NCBI GenBank assembly: GCA_947034895.1
Contig: OX344764.1
Coordinates: forward strand, 24,428,001-24,492,000
From: Rhytidiadelphus loreus
Taxonomy: Eukaryota > Streptophyta > Bryopsida > Hypnales > Hylocomiaceae
Reading direction: 5' to 3'
Length of the DNA stretch: 64,000 nucleotides
Below, piece by piece: positions 34,263 to 45,925 of the stretch; positions within the stretch are counted from its first letter, which is position 1; every line of letters begins with the position of its first letter. The translations under genes and the position numbers were made by a program. A model generated the notes under the pieces. The model made no database searches. It was not told the origin of the DNA and saw only the letters and a list, made by a program, of their open reading frames with translations.

Positions 34263-34636
34263 GGTAGGAATACCACAAATGACACACACACACACTCCTA
34301 ATGGCACAATAGGGTGTTCTAAAACCAACAATAGCTAGCTTTGATGTTGATTTGAAAAGATTCAATTTGCTGAAATTTGATTGGCTTAGACTTTATTAGG
34401 AAGAAGTTACAAGGGAAATTATTTTAGGTGAAGCTATGAGACAAGAATGGGGTCCGTATGAAAAATCCACATGTATATTCAATAAAATATTCATTTTTGA
34501 AGATTTTAAATTAATTAATTAATTTTTACATTCTTCCTCATCTTTATTTGTGCACACATTGAGCTGAATTTTTCAATGAATTTCCCATATCTTATAGGCT
34601 AGAATGCTTATTTTAACCGTTTATGGCATTCCTACC
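34263..34636. mobile_element. GGTAGGA-type MITE, copy 1
   Basis: The left terminus GGTAGGAATACCACAAA matches the inverse of the right terminus TTTATGGCATTCCTACC with few changes. The left flank is TTAA and the right flank is TGAG, so one side has probably mutated. It is 374 bases long and non-coding. The first nine terminal bases resemble the 55401-55599 element. Confidence 0.55.
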
Positions 34637-34744
34637 TGAGTGTTTGAAAAACGTTTCTATGAGATACGTTCATTCTTGGCCAATGTGTTTTTGTAGTAAC
34701 TCATTAGAGAATTTTTCAGGCCATTGAGAGACCTCAAGTTCCCT

Positions 34745-34769
34745 GACGTTCCCGGACTATGGGAACGTC
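34745..34769. repeat. Small GC-rich perfect hairpin
   Basis: GACGTTCCC and GGGAACGTC are perfect complements around a seven-base loop. The setting is AT-rich and non-coding. It may mark a transposon end or be chance; I cannot tell. Confidence 0.4.
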
Positions 34770-36425
34770 GCAGAAGCAGCACGGGGAGGACACTCTCACT
34801 ACATTTGGGGTACCCACATGTGGCGGTGGAAAAAGTAATACATGTAATACACCTTGAATAAACTATAATTTCATCCTAAAATTTTGAGCTTTGTTTAACA
34901 ATGACTAAAGGTTTCTATTGACAAAAATTTCAATTCCAAATAACATAAGATATATTGTCTAGAAAGGGTTGAAAAATGAACTAAAATGGCATGTTCTCCA
35001 ACTAAAATATTTACAGAGCTCTTATGAAGATGACTATTGCATCAATATTCAACCAAATACAAGGATTCTCATAATAGGCATCTTGAAAACTTTAATTGAA
35101 CTCCATGTAAAGTTTTTTTTTATCAATTCAAATAGCATTTGGTGCAAGTGTATAGGCACATAGGTGCAAAATAAGAATCAAAACTTCAAATAGGATTGTG
35201 GACCAAGGTAATGATGAGTAATTAGTAAGAAAAACTAATACTTTGAAAAGTAAGCTTATGCATATGTAAAGCTTGGATCTCTTTAAATGTGCACTTTAGG
35301 GGCACTCTAATAAATGCGCATACAAGCAAATTGTTTATTGTCAATAGCAATTTGAGCAACTACTATAGGAAACACCCATGTGGAAATAAGGCCAACATAG
35401 CCAATAGTAGAAAGAGAATTATGCAAAGCAACATGTTGCCCTGTAAGAATTGATTGTAATATTAAAAACAAGAGTCAATAATTTGTAGATTGGCAAATAA
35501 TATTAAAAATAGAATGTGTTCAATATATTGCATGAATATCAAAATGCTATAGTAGGAACTATTTCACCACTAAGGTTTCAATTAAGATGAGTAAGTATTG
35601 CAAACACCATAGACATTCTTCACATGAAATTCTAAAAGTACAAAAATTCGGTAAAAAATTCTATTGAAACCATTGATACCCTAAATATGACCTATATTTT
35701 TATATCACATAAAGAAATAATATTGGCATTTTCATTCTTTGCATAAAAATAAAAATTCTTCCAAAACCTAATTGCTACTCAATCACACAAATTCCAAAAC
35801 ATTGCCTTTGTCAAACTTCCAACCCATTTTGTGAACATAAGTAATCAAGAAGCTTCACCCACTCATCAACTTAACCTCTCCATCCCTATTTCTTAGAATT
35901 TTCGTCTCAAGGCTTCCAACATTCCGTCTCATACAACCCTAAACATTTGTGGTAGCATCTGAAACATGCCAAACACAATATAAATCAGATATCTTTAATT
36001 CCATGTCAATTACTAGGATCATAGACACAAGTAGTTTAAATGGAATTTTTGTTGTTGTGTAACTTTGAAATCCATCATTTTTGTATGGGCTTCATTCCAT
36101 CATTGTGGTCATGACTTCAATTTTAGTTGTAAAGCCTTAAAGGCCCCTTATAGTTGCAAAATAGACACTATATATGTCAATTCATAAATTCCAAAAGGCA
36201 CTTCAAAAATTGGTTAAATTGCTTCCAATTTAAAGGTCACTACTAGATTTATTCTACTAATCTTATTCTACTAATTTTAAAATAATTTTGCAAACATAAT
36301 TATATTTTTTATATTTTTGTTAATTTAATAATTTCATTTTAAAATTTTAAAATAAAATGTAAAATGTAAAATTATAACTAAATTTGTGCATAAAAATACT
36401 CATAAATTTTCATCGTTGGTTCTCT
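34770..36425. other. AT-rich intergenic DNA
   Basis: Nothing supported is seen. Only short random-looking frames occur. Confidence 0.6.
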
Positions 36426-37298
36426 TTAACCCCTATAAGACCAAGTGTCAATTCAACATATAGAAGAAATTTCATACAAAGTCAATTCTAAATAAGGCAT
36501 TCTGCTCTAAAAGCACCCATGCTCTAAAAGCGATCATGACACGGGGGTACATTTTTCTTTCTTCAATGTACTGACAGTGTACATTTCAAGAGATGGTCGC
36601 TTTTAGTGATCCATGTATTTCAACTTCAAAAAATTGTAACTAATTCCACAAAGGTCTACAAAATATGAAACGACTTGGATTAGATGCTAATTTCATTTTT
36701 CTTCTTGCGAAAATTTACTGAAAATTATTTTAAGGAATTTAGCTTCCCCCCAAAGGAAAACAGCTCTTAAATGGTCTTTTAAGAGCAGACTACCTTAGAA
36801 GTTCATGAATTTTTGACTCAAGGTACTTGTATAAACATGACCTCCTTGGAGCAACTATATATATTCTTCTCCAATCAAGTACCTAGATGAAAAATTATGT
36901 TACCCTCATGGTTTGGGTAGCATGTGTAAAATTCTGCCTTTACTCATGAAATTTGGTAGAATGTAATTTACATGATTCAAGATGCAATTGTCAAAAAAAA
37001 AAAAATGATGTTGGTATAGTGTAAAAATCTCACTCGAGGAGTTAAAAGTCTGACGACCTCATTGGACAAGGTCAAAAAAAAAAAAATTCTTCTAACTTCA
37101 AACACTATAATCTTTCAATTTGCCCTATCAAAGTTTTTGAATTTTTTTCTATACATTTCTTCATTTGTCTAATACAAATTTGTAGGATTGAGTTTTAGAA
37201 ATTATTTATTTATTTACTTACTTATTTCTCACCATTAAAAGAAATGGTAGTTTTTGACAATTTAGGACACAAATGTGCTTTGGTCCTTTAGGGGTTAA
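36426..37298. mobile_element. TTAA-flanked element, copy D
   Basis: The left end reads TTAA then CCCCTATAAGACCAAG; the right end reads TTTGGTCCTTTAGGGG then TTAA. It shares internal blocks with copy C in the same order. No coding frame is present. Confidence 0.75.
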
Positions 37299-39249
37299 AA
37301 ACCTATTGAAGGTCTCAGTGGTAAAGGTGACTATTCAAAGCCTCAGTGTTGATGAAATGAGACAAAAAAAATCTTGTATTCATCAATATAGGTGCAAATG
37401 TAGATGAAAGGATAGAGGAAAATTGCTACATGATGGCCTCAAAATTATGGCACATTAGTTGTTGTGCCTCAAATTACAATGCTTTAGTTGTATAACTTCA
37501 AAATTATGACACTTTAGTCATGGTGAATCAAATTAAAAGGCATTAAGTGTGATGCCTTAAAATTAATATCCCCTCAAAAGAGGTCGCCATTGCCTTTTTG
37601 CCCCCTCTATGAATTTTAAGGAAAAAAAATGATTTAACCACCCATTCACCTTCCAAAACCAAAACCAATTTTTTTTATATGGATATAGTATATGTAATAC
37701 ATAAATAAAACATAGAAGTATGATATATGAAAGATAGATATATAATATGAAATATTAATATGATACAATATACAAATACATGTATCAGTATTGGGATATG
37801 GAATACAAAATTATGACATATGTATACAAATATGTATACAAGATACAAGATATGGTTGTTATTCCATATCTACAATCTAATAGGTTCAAAAAATATATAC
37901 ATGTGGGGGTAATCAATTATTTCACAAAATATACCTATCAATTAATTCATTCACTTATTTAATGAGTGACAGAAGTGAGACTATGCCTATGCACCCAAAA
38001 GATGCAACCCATTCCCCCTCCTCCTGCCTAAAAATTCCCCACCATCAAATTTGAGATTAAAAAAAATTGAAACTACATCCCATATTGTAGATTTGATTCT
38101 TTTGGAAAATTTGACATTGAATGAGCATTGTTGGATTTGAGAAGGAATTAAGGCACCCAAAAAATGCCATCAATTTGCTAAAAAAACAAAACCATCTAGG
38201 ATATGGAATACATATGACATACATAATATATATAGAATACATATGTATACATATAAAATACATATTGTACTCCCATTTATCCCATATTGATTACAATTCA
38301 AATTGCTCCTTGAAAAATACAAATACGGGGTGGAGACAGTTAATTCTACAAATATAATTGATGAAGTTTAACCACCAATGGTTGAATGACATGTATACCC
38401 TACCATTTTTTCATGACTAATTTTCACAAAAAACAATTTTTTTGTCACCATGCATTTGTCCAAAAGATGCAATCTATATCTCATAGGTATTAATAACAAC
38501 AAAACTACTTAGAGTTAGTTGCTATGCACTCAAAAGAGACACACTACTACACAATGTTGTAGTTTTGGCATATGAATCACAACTACATTCATCAATACAA
38601 GCTAAAAACATTGCCAATACACAAAAATAATTGAGCTAAATAAGTTCTAATATAAAGATCGTCACTATAAGTAGGGCTCTGCTTCTCTAAGCTTCCTATG
38701 AAACCGATTGAAGATATATATGACTTTTGAGACATTGGAATTTCAAAATCTTAAATTCTTGAAATCTATAAATATGTAACTCTTAAAACTTATATTTTAT
38801 TTATTTATAGTTTGCAAATCTGTCATTCATATATCACAAGTTGAATGCTAACCATAGTTGTAAATGATTTTGCATTGAATTGAGCCTTGCTGAAGAGGAA
38901 AAGTCAATGGGGATGTATACAGTCATACATTATTTTGTGGTGAAATTCCAATCTTCCATTAACCTAAAGGTTCATGATTGTTTTTCCCCAAAACATTTCA
39001 AAATTGTCATTTCTTGTTCAAAGAGCCATTATGGAAAAAAATGATTTTTTTTTCAATATGCAACTTTGGGATCATGTATTAGACTTGTATGAGAATGTAT
39101 GGAATAAAAATCAATTTTTTTGTCCAAGTAAATTGTAAGATATTAGTACCCAAACTAAAATGAGAAGTTCTTCTTATACCTTATCATATTAGACTTTCTA
39201 GCTTTGAATCTTTTTAACTTAAATTATTAGCATTACATAGTATTGAGGT
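37299..39249. other. AT-rich intergenic DNA with TATA-rich microsatellites
   Basis: ATATGGAATACA and related ATA/TATG-rich runs dominate 37680-37880 and 38200-38270, including similar ATACATATG-type words in both. No gene is seen. Confidence 0.55.
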
Positions 39250-40169
39250 TTAACCCCTAAAGGACCAAGTGTCCCTTTGGGGGACAAATGGATTTCGGGC
39301 AGGTACTTACGGGCTGAATTTTTCTCCTGATTTTTTGAAACTTTTCTTGAAGATAGAAAAACTGATTACCTTTGTGAGAATATAATTTTTTTCCAATTGG
39401 TTTCCGGGAACAAAATTTATGCCCATATAGCTCAAAATAGGGGACATTGGGCAGCAAAAAAAATTTGCAAAAATTTGAATTTTTTTTTCTAAATTTTTCT
39501 TCCTCATAGATTGTATTTTTGTCTATCTTGAAAGATTTGATTCATTTCATTTAGATTTTTTATGAGAAAGTTATGGACAATCTTGTTTTTTCGGCCAATT
39601 AAAGCATCTTCTTGAAAAAATAACTTGTAGAATTCAATTTTGACAATTTAAAAAAAGAAAGTTCCACATGGTTTATTTTGCTTGCTAGAACAAGCTCACT
39701 GTGGGGATTAGTGCATTTTAATTCTATCTTAGATATATTAATAAAATAGATTTTCATTCATTCTTGTATCTACTTCTATTCTACAATTTTTTTAAGGATG
39801 AAAATTAAGTTTTTTTGAAAACCTTTTTTTCCCCTAGACTCTCAACTCAATTCTCCACTATAATGATTTAAAGCTCAAAACTCTATAGTGCAAAACATTT
39901 AAGTTAAAAATGTTCAAAGTCAAATAATCTACTGTAGTCCTGCAATGTGCTGAAAAACTTGTTTTTTTCACTTTAAACGCAGATATCTTGCAATCTGTAC
40001 AGTGAAAAATTCTGAAATTTTTTCCACACGTTCTCATACTAATTGGGTGTAAGATCCTATGGTTAGATGTGCGAAAAAAACAATTTTCAAACTTTTGTAC
40101 TCTTTGCTGTAGAAATGGCAATTTTGAGTGTTTTTTGACAGAAAAAAGGCCTTGGTCCTTAGGGGTTAA
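39250..40169. mobile_element. TTAA-flanked element, copy E (best-preserved ends)
   Basis: The left end reads TTAA then CCCCTAAAGGACCAAG; the right end reads CTTGGTCCTTAGGGG then TTAA, an almost perfect terminal inverted repeat of about 16 bases. The internal right third matches copy A. It is 912 bases between the TTAA sites, with no transposase. Confidence 0.8.
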
Positions 40170-42100
40170 ATCATTGTGGTGTTGAATTGAGTAAAGAATC
40201 TAGAAAAATAGATTCAGAGAAGAAAATTTTGATTTTGATTCTTTAAAAAATTTGATAAATAGAAGTACATAGAACATGGAAAGGAAAAGCATATTCATAA
40301 TATTTCTAAAATTAATTTGAAACATGTCAATTTGAACGGCAAAATTGTTGAAGCAAAAAATCAACACCATATAGACTTTATTTGTTTCAAAAATTTATAA
40401 AAATTGAGTTAAGAAACAAATCCAATATGGTATTCCTTGAGAATATGTTGTGATTACACTCAAAAGAAGACTCTTCATAACTTTCACAACACCAATCCTA
40501 CTGGAATGAATTAAAGCTTTCCAAATTAGTGTTATTACATTGGTTGTACTAATTGAATCAACTTTTGTGCTACACAACTTAATTTAATTATTGTGCCTTA
40601 AACTTATAACACTAGCTTGCACTTATTTTGGAATTACACATGTTTGCAAGGTGCACTAATATGGTAGTTCATTGTGTTTTATATAAATTCACATTGCATT
40701 CACACTATTTCAAATTCATCCACTTTTAATCCATTTCATCTATCCTCATCTAATTTCATCCGAAGGTACACACTATCAAATTGCTTGCATCCAAAATTAT
40801 TCTTTGAAATGTTGAACAAAAGTAGATAGGGACGCAATTGGAAGAGGATCTATATTAGGTATGTTTACCTTAGGCCTAGTTTATATGTACCAAATCCAAA
40901 CATTTAGAGGGGACTAAACTTTTGAAGGTTTTGATTGGTTGGAATAAAAAAGTCCTTGAAAAATGGTTATACATGATGAAATCAGAGGTCACAACTTTCT
41001 AAGACATCCACCCAATGACGTGGAGTACACTTTTTTTCCTTTGTGGCATCAAAAGTGCTCAAATTTTGAGCCCTTCCAAATCAATAGTGCTAGCGCTTGG
41101 GCATAGATACATGAGCCTACAAGCCTTGAACCTAGTTGTAGGTCTAATATAAACACCTATAACCATAGAAGGTGTCTATAACATAGACTCCTAGGCTCAT
41201 GAGCATATAGATTCTACGCTTACACACTAATACACTCTTCTCCCCCAAAATAAAATTATGGTCATATCCTTGAAATTAGGAGGTGGAATTGACTAAAATT
41301 TTGAAGATCCTATGTGAATGTGCTATTCTTTATTATTTTTTGTTTCTCAAATATTTTTTTTGCCATTTCATGCTTTTTTGATAGTTTATACTGATCCAAA
41401 AGATGACTTCTCAATAGCAAACAAGGAGGCCTCGAGGAGGAGACTTCTCAATGGCAAACAAGGGGTCTCCGAGAAGGAAACTTCTCAATGTCAAATAAGG
41501 GGGCTTCGAGAGGAAGACTTCTCCATGGCAAACAAGGGGGCTTTGAGATGGAGACTTCTCAATTTTCTGCTCCCCCCTATTTTCAGTGTGAACGAGGAGG
41601 CCTTGTGAGTTAGTGTTATTACGGCAAGGTGCACAAATTGAGTCAATTTTTATTTATTTGTTGTTATTAAATGTGCACAAGCCCAAATCTGTAGGCGAAA
41701 ACCTAATCCCCCACCAATGGAAGTCCTCTGACCACCTAGACATCACATGATATTTCCCCAAAAACCACCCCACCCTTGCCCGGGCCCCACCCTTGGAGCA
41801 GATTTTTTTTTATTATTCCAAGAGAGAAAAAATTGGGGGACCGACTCAGTCAACCAAGTTGGGTTCAGGGCCCTACTCCCGCTCATGTCCTCCCCGGGCA
41901 GCACCTGCGGGCAGTCCGGGCAGCGGAATCCCAGGTGGTGGCCGGCGCCTCCAAACTGGAGTCTAAATTAGCGTCAGTAAAAAGTCGGCATTTCATTTCA
42001 TTAAATTGAATTAAATTAATAAATAAATAGATAATAATAATAATCAATTCAGTGAGGAGAGACAGCACAGAATCAAACCTGGACTTCCAATGCTCCAAAT
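40170..42100. other. Intergenic DNA with a 37-base array and a GC-rich patch
   Basis: It contains a degenerate TATAACATAG/CCTAGGCTCATGAG repeat near 41100-41230, the 41405-41589 tandem array, and a GC-rich patch at 41750-41960 (GCCCGGGCCCCACCC). The patch has no gene that I recognise. Confidence 0.45.
41405..41589. repeat. 37-base tandem repeat, about 4.5 copies
   Basis: GACTTCTCAATGGCAAACAA units start at 41405, 41442, 41479, 41516 and 41553, an exact 37-base spacing, with substitutions but almost no length change. Because 37 is not a multiple of three, each unit is read in a different frame, so it is not protein-coding. Confidence 0.8.
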
Positions 42101-43135
42101 GATTGAATGGTGATGGTGGTAGAAGTACAATTACTGTAGGCCAGACTGTGGGCCATTTCTAATTGCTAAAGAAATTCGCCTTTTTCACTGTAGCGAAATC
42201 TAGAGAATGGGAAGATTATCAGATGGATCTACGTATATGGAGGGATTGAATGGTGATGGTGGTAGAAGTGCAAATAGTGTGGGCCACACTGTGGGCCATT
42301 TTGTAATTTCAAAAGAAATTCCCCTTTTTCACTGTAGCGAAATCTAGAAAATGGGAAGACTATTAGATGGGTCTACGTATATGGAGTGATTGAATGGTGA
42401 TGGTGGTAGAAGTTCAAATACTGTGGGCCACACTGTGGGCCATTTGTAATTACAAAAGAAATTCCCCTTTTTCTCTGTAGTGAAATCTATATATTGAGAA
42501 GATTATCAGATGAATCTACGTGTATGGAAGGATTGAATGGTGATAGTGGTAGAAGTACAATTACGGTGGACCATACTGTGGGCCATTTTTCTAATTGCGA
42601 AAGAAATTCCCCTTTTTCACTGCAGAAAAATCTACAAAAGGGGAAGATTATCAGATGAATCTACGTATATGGAAGGATTGAATGGTGATGGTGGTAGAAG
42701 TTCAATAATTTTGGGTCATTTTGTAATTGCGAAAGAAATTCTCCTTTTTCACTACAGAAGATCTAGATAAAGGGAAGATTATCAGAGGAATCTACGTAAA
42801 TGGAGTGATTGAATGGTGATGGTGGTAGAAGTTCAATTACTGTGGGCCAGACTGTGGGCCATTTCTAATTGCAAAAGAAATCCCCCTTTTTCACTGCAGG
42901 AAAATCTACATAAGGGGAAGATTATCACGTATATGGATGGATTGAATGGTAGGTGGTAGAAGTACAATTACTGTGGGCCAGACTTTGGGCCATTTCTAAT
43001 TGCAAAAGAAATCCCCCTTTTTCACTGCAGGAAATTCTACGAAAGGAGAAGATATCAGATAAATCTACGTATATGGAGAGATTGAATGGTTATGGTGGTA
43101 GAAGTACAATTACGGTGGAATCTACGTGTACATGG
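42101..43135. repeat. Tandem array of about 140-base units, eight copies
   Basis: Units begin GATTGAATGGTGATGGTGGT at about 42101, 42244, 42388, 42531, 42676, 42807, 42940 and 43080. Each contains the short palindromic motif GGGCCACACTGTGGGCC, a CCCCTTTTTCACTG block and TCTACGTATATGGA. The last copy is truncated. It is a minisatellite or small satellite array, non-coding. Confidence 0.88.
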
Positions 43136-45639
43136 AAGACATCAGCAAAATTTGCAGAAATCGAACCCCTGGAACCGTCCATTGGTCCAAAGCTCTCACG
43201 AATTGTTTGGCTTTTAATTAGAAGTTTTTACTTCACAACGGAGTAAAATCTGAAGAAATCTTTCACTTGTTGGGGAAATTAGTTTGGAACCCATGATAAA
43301 GCTCCCAACTCCCAAGTGAATTCAAGTTAATTCCATTAATTAATAGAAGAGTTTGAACAATTGTATGTGACACTAATTTACACTAATTTTCCATACTAAT
43401 TAGTGGGTGAATTTGGGATTAAATAATGTCATTGAACTTGTGTGAATATTGGAATAATATTTGGTGGGTTATGGATAAAAGAGGATAAAAAATTGAATGA
43501 CAATCATACTATTTGAAGTACTTATGTGAAAATAGTTTAGATCTTCAGTTGGTATATTTATTTTATTTAAGATACTAAGAACTTCTATACAAATTTCGAA
43601 ATTAGGGAGAAAAATTAGAATAAATATATTTAAAAAATAGAATTAGTGCAAAACTAATGGAAAGCTTATATGTGTATTCCCGAGTTTGAAAGCTCTGCAA
43701 AGAAGTGACAATAAAGTTAGATGGAATTCTCAAACAATTTGTGATGTGTATTGCTACTAAAAATCTAAATGAAGTTGAAAACATCATATGCAATAACAAT
43801 AAAGTTAAATGATCAAATGGGGTTCTTCAACCCCTCAAGGCCTAACAACTTTTTGACAGGGCGTTTTTCAATGAATTGTCTAACTTTGATATTTTTTTGC
43901 ACATAGATATGATTGAAATTTTTAATTTTAAGCGTACAAAAATAAAGATTACTTTGTCCAGTGTGTATAAAATTAATTGTAGAAAATATTGACCGTTGAA
44001 TTTTTAGATTATAACAATTTTGGATGATCAACTTTATAGTCAAAAAATGCAACTGGGGGGAAGAAAAAGTGTAAGAAGATGAATGATGCTCCCTGCTCAA
44101 AAAATTGTATTGGAAACTAAGGCAAATGTTGTATTTACTAGTTTTGAAAAATAAAAAATAAAAAACTCTTTCAAATTTGTACACATTTTTAAATATAAGG
44201 AATAGAAAGACAAAACTGACCAAATTGGATTCTACAAAATTTTAAAATTTATATATGCATCAATTTTTTGAATTTTAATAATTTAGAATATTAGCATATT
44301 ATTTGGAACATCCTCAAAAAAATTGGAATCATTCTAATTACATTGCGTTCTTAATCACACCAGATTGAACCTTGTATTTTAAAATTGCTAAAAATACAAA
44401 TTTGAAAAAAAATCTCTAGACCAATTTCTTTGCATAGTGTAAAGACTATAAATGTCCAAGAAAATGTTTTTTTTTTCCATCCCTACTATTCCTTTCATTG
44501 GAAAAAAAAATTATGTTTGCTCTTTTTTCTATTAGACTCCATTTCCTAAATAAAATTTTAAATACTTCCGCATTGAAATTTTGAAAATAAAAAAATGAAG
44601 CAACTTGTGTGTCAACTTGTTACTCTACAGGATCCTAATTTATAAAATATTGAAATTTGTTTCATCCTACGAAAAATTTGCCATTGAAAATTTGAAGAAG
44701 ACACATTGTGTCTTGTTAATCTCTATAGGATTAAACTAGTAATAATAATACAATTGGTTCAAAGGCCATCATGAATGAAGATTTTATTGAGTGGTAGTTC
44801 AATTAGCCATGTCTTGTAGGTATGGCCATAAACCCATGTTTTATACCCCTACAAATGTAAATTTATCCATACTATGTCCGAAGTGCATTGGATTCCTCTG
44901 TTACTTGCCAACAAGATTTAATAAAATTCATAGTCCATATGTTGATAATAATAATAATAAGTATGCTCAATTACTATCAGTGTTGATTACTATTATAAGT
45001 GAATTGACCTTCATACTACAAGATTTTGGTTCTGAAGTATACAACCCAAAAGTTTAATCTACATGTTATAGTAAGGGATGCTTTGCACCTAAAGGTGGGG
45101 TCATTCCCCTCGAGACTAATTGCACAAATTTCAGCTTATTATCCAATTAAGGTAGAATTGCCTAATACTATCTTCCACCCAATCCTCACAATTGCATTAA
45201 TGGCCCATCTATTACCACAATCTTTACAACCTTTTATCATGATGGCAATGCACTTGGAGAATGGACACATTAGCTCAGGCTTTAACAAGGGTCTGCTGAT
45301 GCTTCAATAAAAGGTCTATTCACAATTTAACATTTCTGCTTCGTAAAATCACTAAAAATTCACTTATTGTCGGAATGTCTTCATTTTTTTTGTAATCAAT
45401 TCCTCTCAAACTTTTCAATCTTTGGAAAAATATGGGAACTGATCAAACAACTTCTCCAAAGTACCTAGATAACAAATTTGTGTGGTAATGGACAATTCTA
45501 CCTTCTAAATGAAGATTTTAGGTCTCTTACACAACAAATTGGCCCAACGTCTAGGTGTAAAGTGTCCCAAACGAGTTTGACTCCACATCAAAATCTACTA
45601 GTTTGACTAAATAATTTCATCCTGGCAAACAAGAAAATT
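43136..45639. other. AT-rich intergenic DNA
   Basis: A CCCCTCAAGGCC word after TCAA at 43827 may be a degraded left end of the TTAA family, but no right end was found. A plus-strand stretch at 44791-45310 stays open for two overlapping frames of 88 and 94 codons. It resembles no family I know and lacks clear splice or start context. I make no gene call. Confidence 0.45.
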
Positions 45640-45872
45640 CCGGGGAAGCTAGATTCGGGATTCCCGATCCGCGAAAGCAAGCCAGCCCGGCCAGGCCGGC
45701 TCCGTCCGTCGCGCTCCCCCGCTGGGCTGGGCCCGGTCCGGGAGCCGCGGCGCCGGTGCCGCTCCGCCCGGCCCGCGCTGGCGTTCCTAAAGCAAGCAAG
45801 CCCCTTTGGGGACTCTCAACACGCCAGCCCTTCTTTTACGCTTCACGCTCCGCCCTTCCCCTTCTTTCCTTC
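45640..45872 (+). promoter_or_regulatory. GC-rich promoter region of the Mei2-like gene
   Basis: A sharp rise in GC with many CG dinucleotides (for example GCCCGGTCCGGGAGCCGCGG) lies just upstream of a pyrimidine-rich leader and the Mei2-like gene. Position and composition suggest the promoter and CpG-rich start region. No TATA box was identified. Confidence 0.5.
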
Positions 45873-45925
45873 CGTCTCTCTCTCTCTCTTTCGCTGTCTT
45901 TCTCTCTCTTTCTCTCTCCCCCTCG
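45873..45925. repeat. CT microsatellite in the gene leader
   Basis: Runs of TCTCTCTCTCTC and TTTCTCTCTC form a pyrimidine tract. Such tracts are common in plant 5' untranslated regions close to the transcription start. Confidence 0.75.

Noticed and set aside
43813..44223. Minus-strand frame of 136 codons rich in Phe, Ile and Lys
   Set aside because: Composition is what AT-rich noncoding DNA gives, with no motif or splice context. A weak TTAA-family end lies at its edge.
44791..45310. Two overlapping plus-strand frames that look more protein-like than their neighbours
   Set aside because: No family, domain or convincing start was recognised and they need different frames. Noted in the intergenic entry, not called as a gene.
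45660..45785. Very GC-rich patch considered as a ribosomal RNA fragment
   Set aside because: It has no recognisable rRNA words and its position fits a gene promoter.
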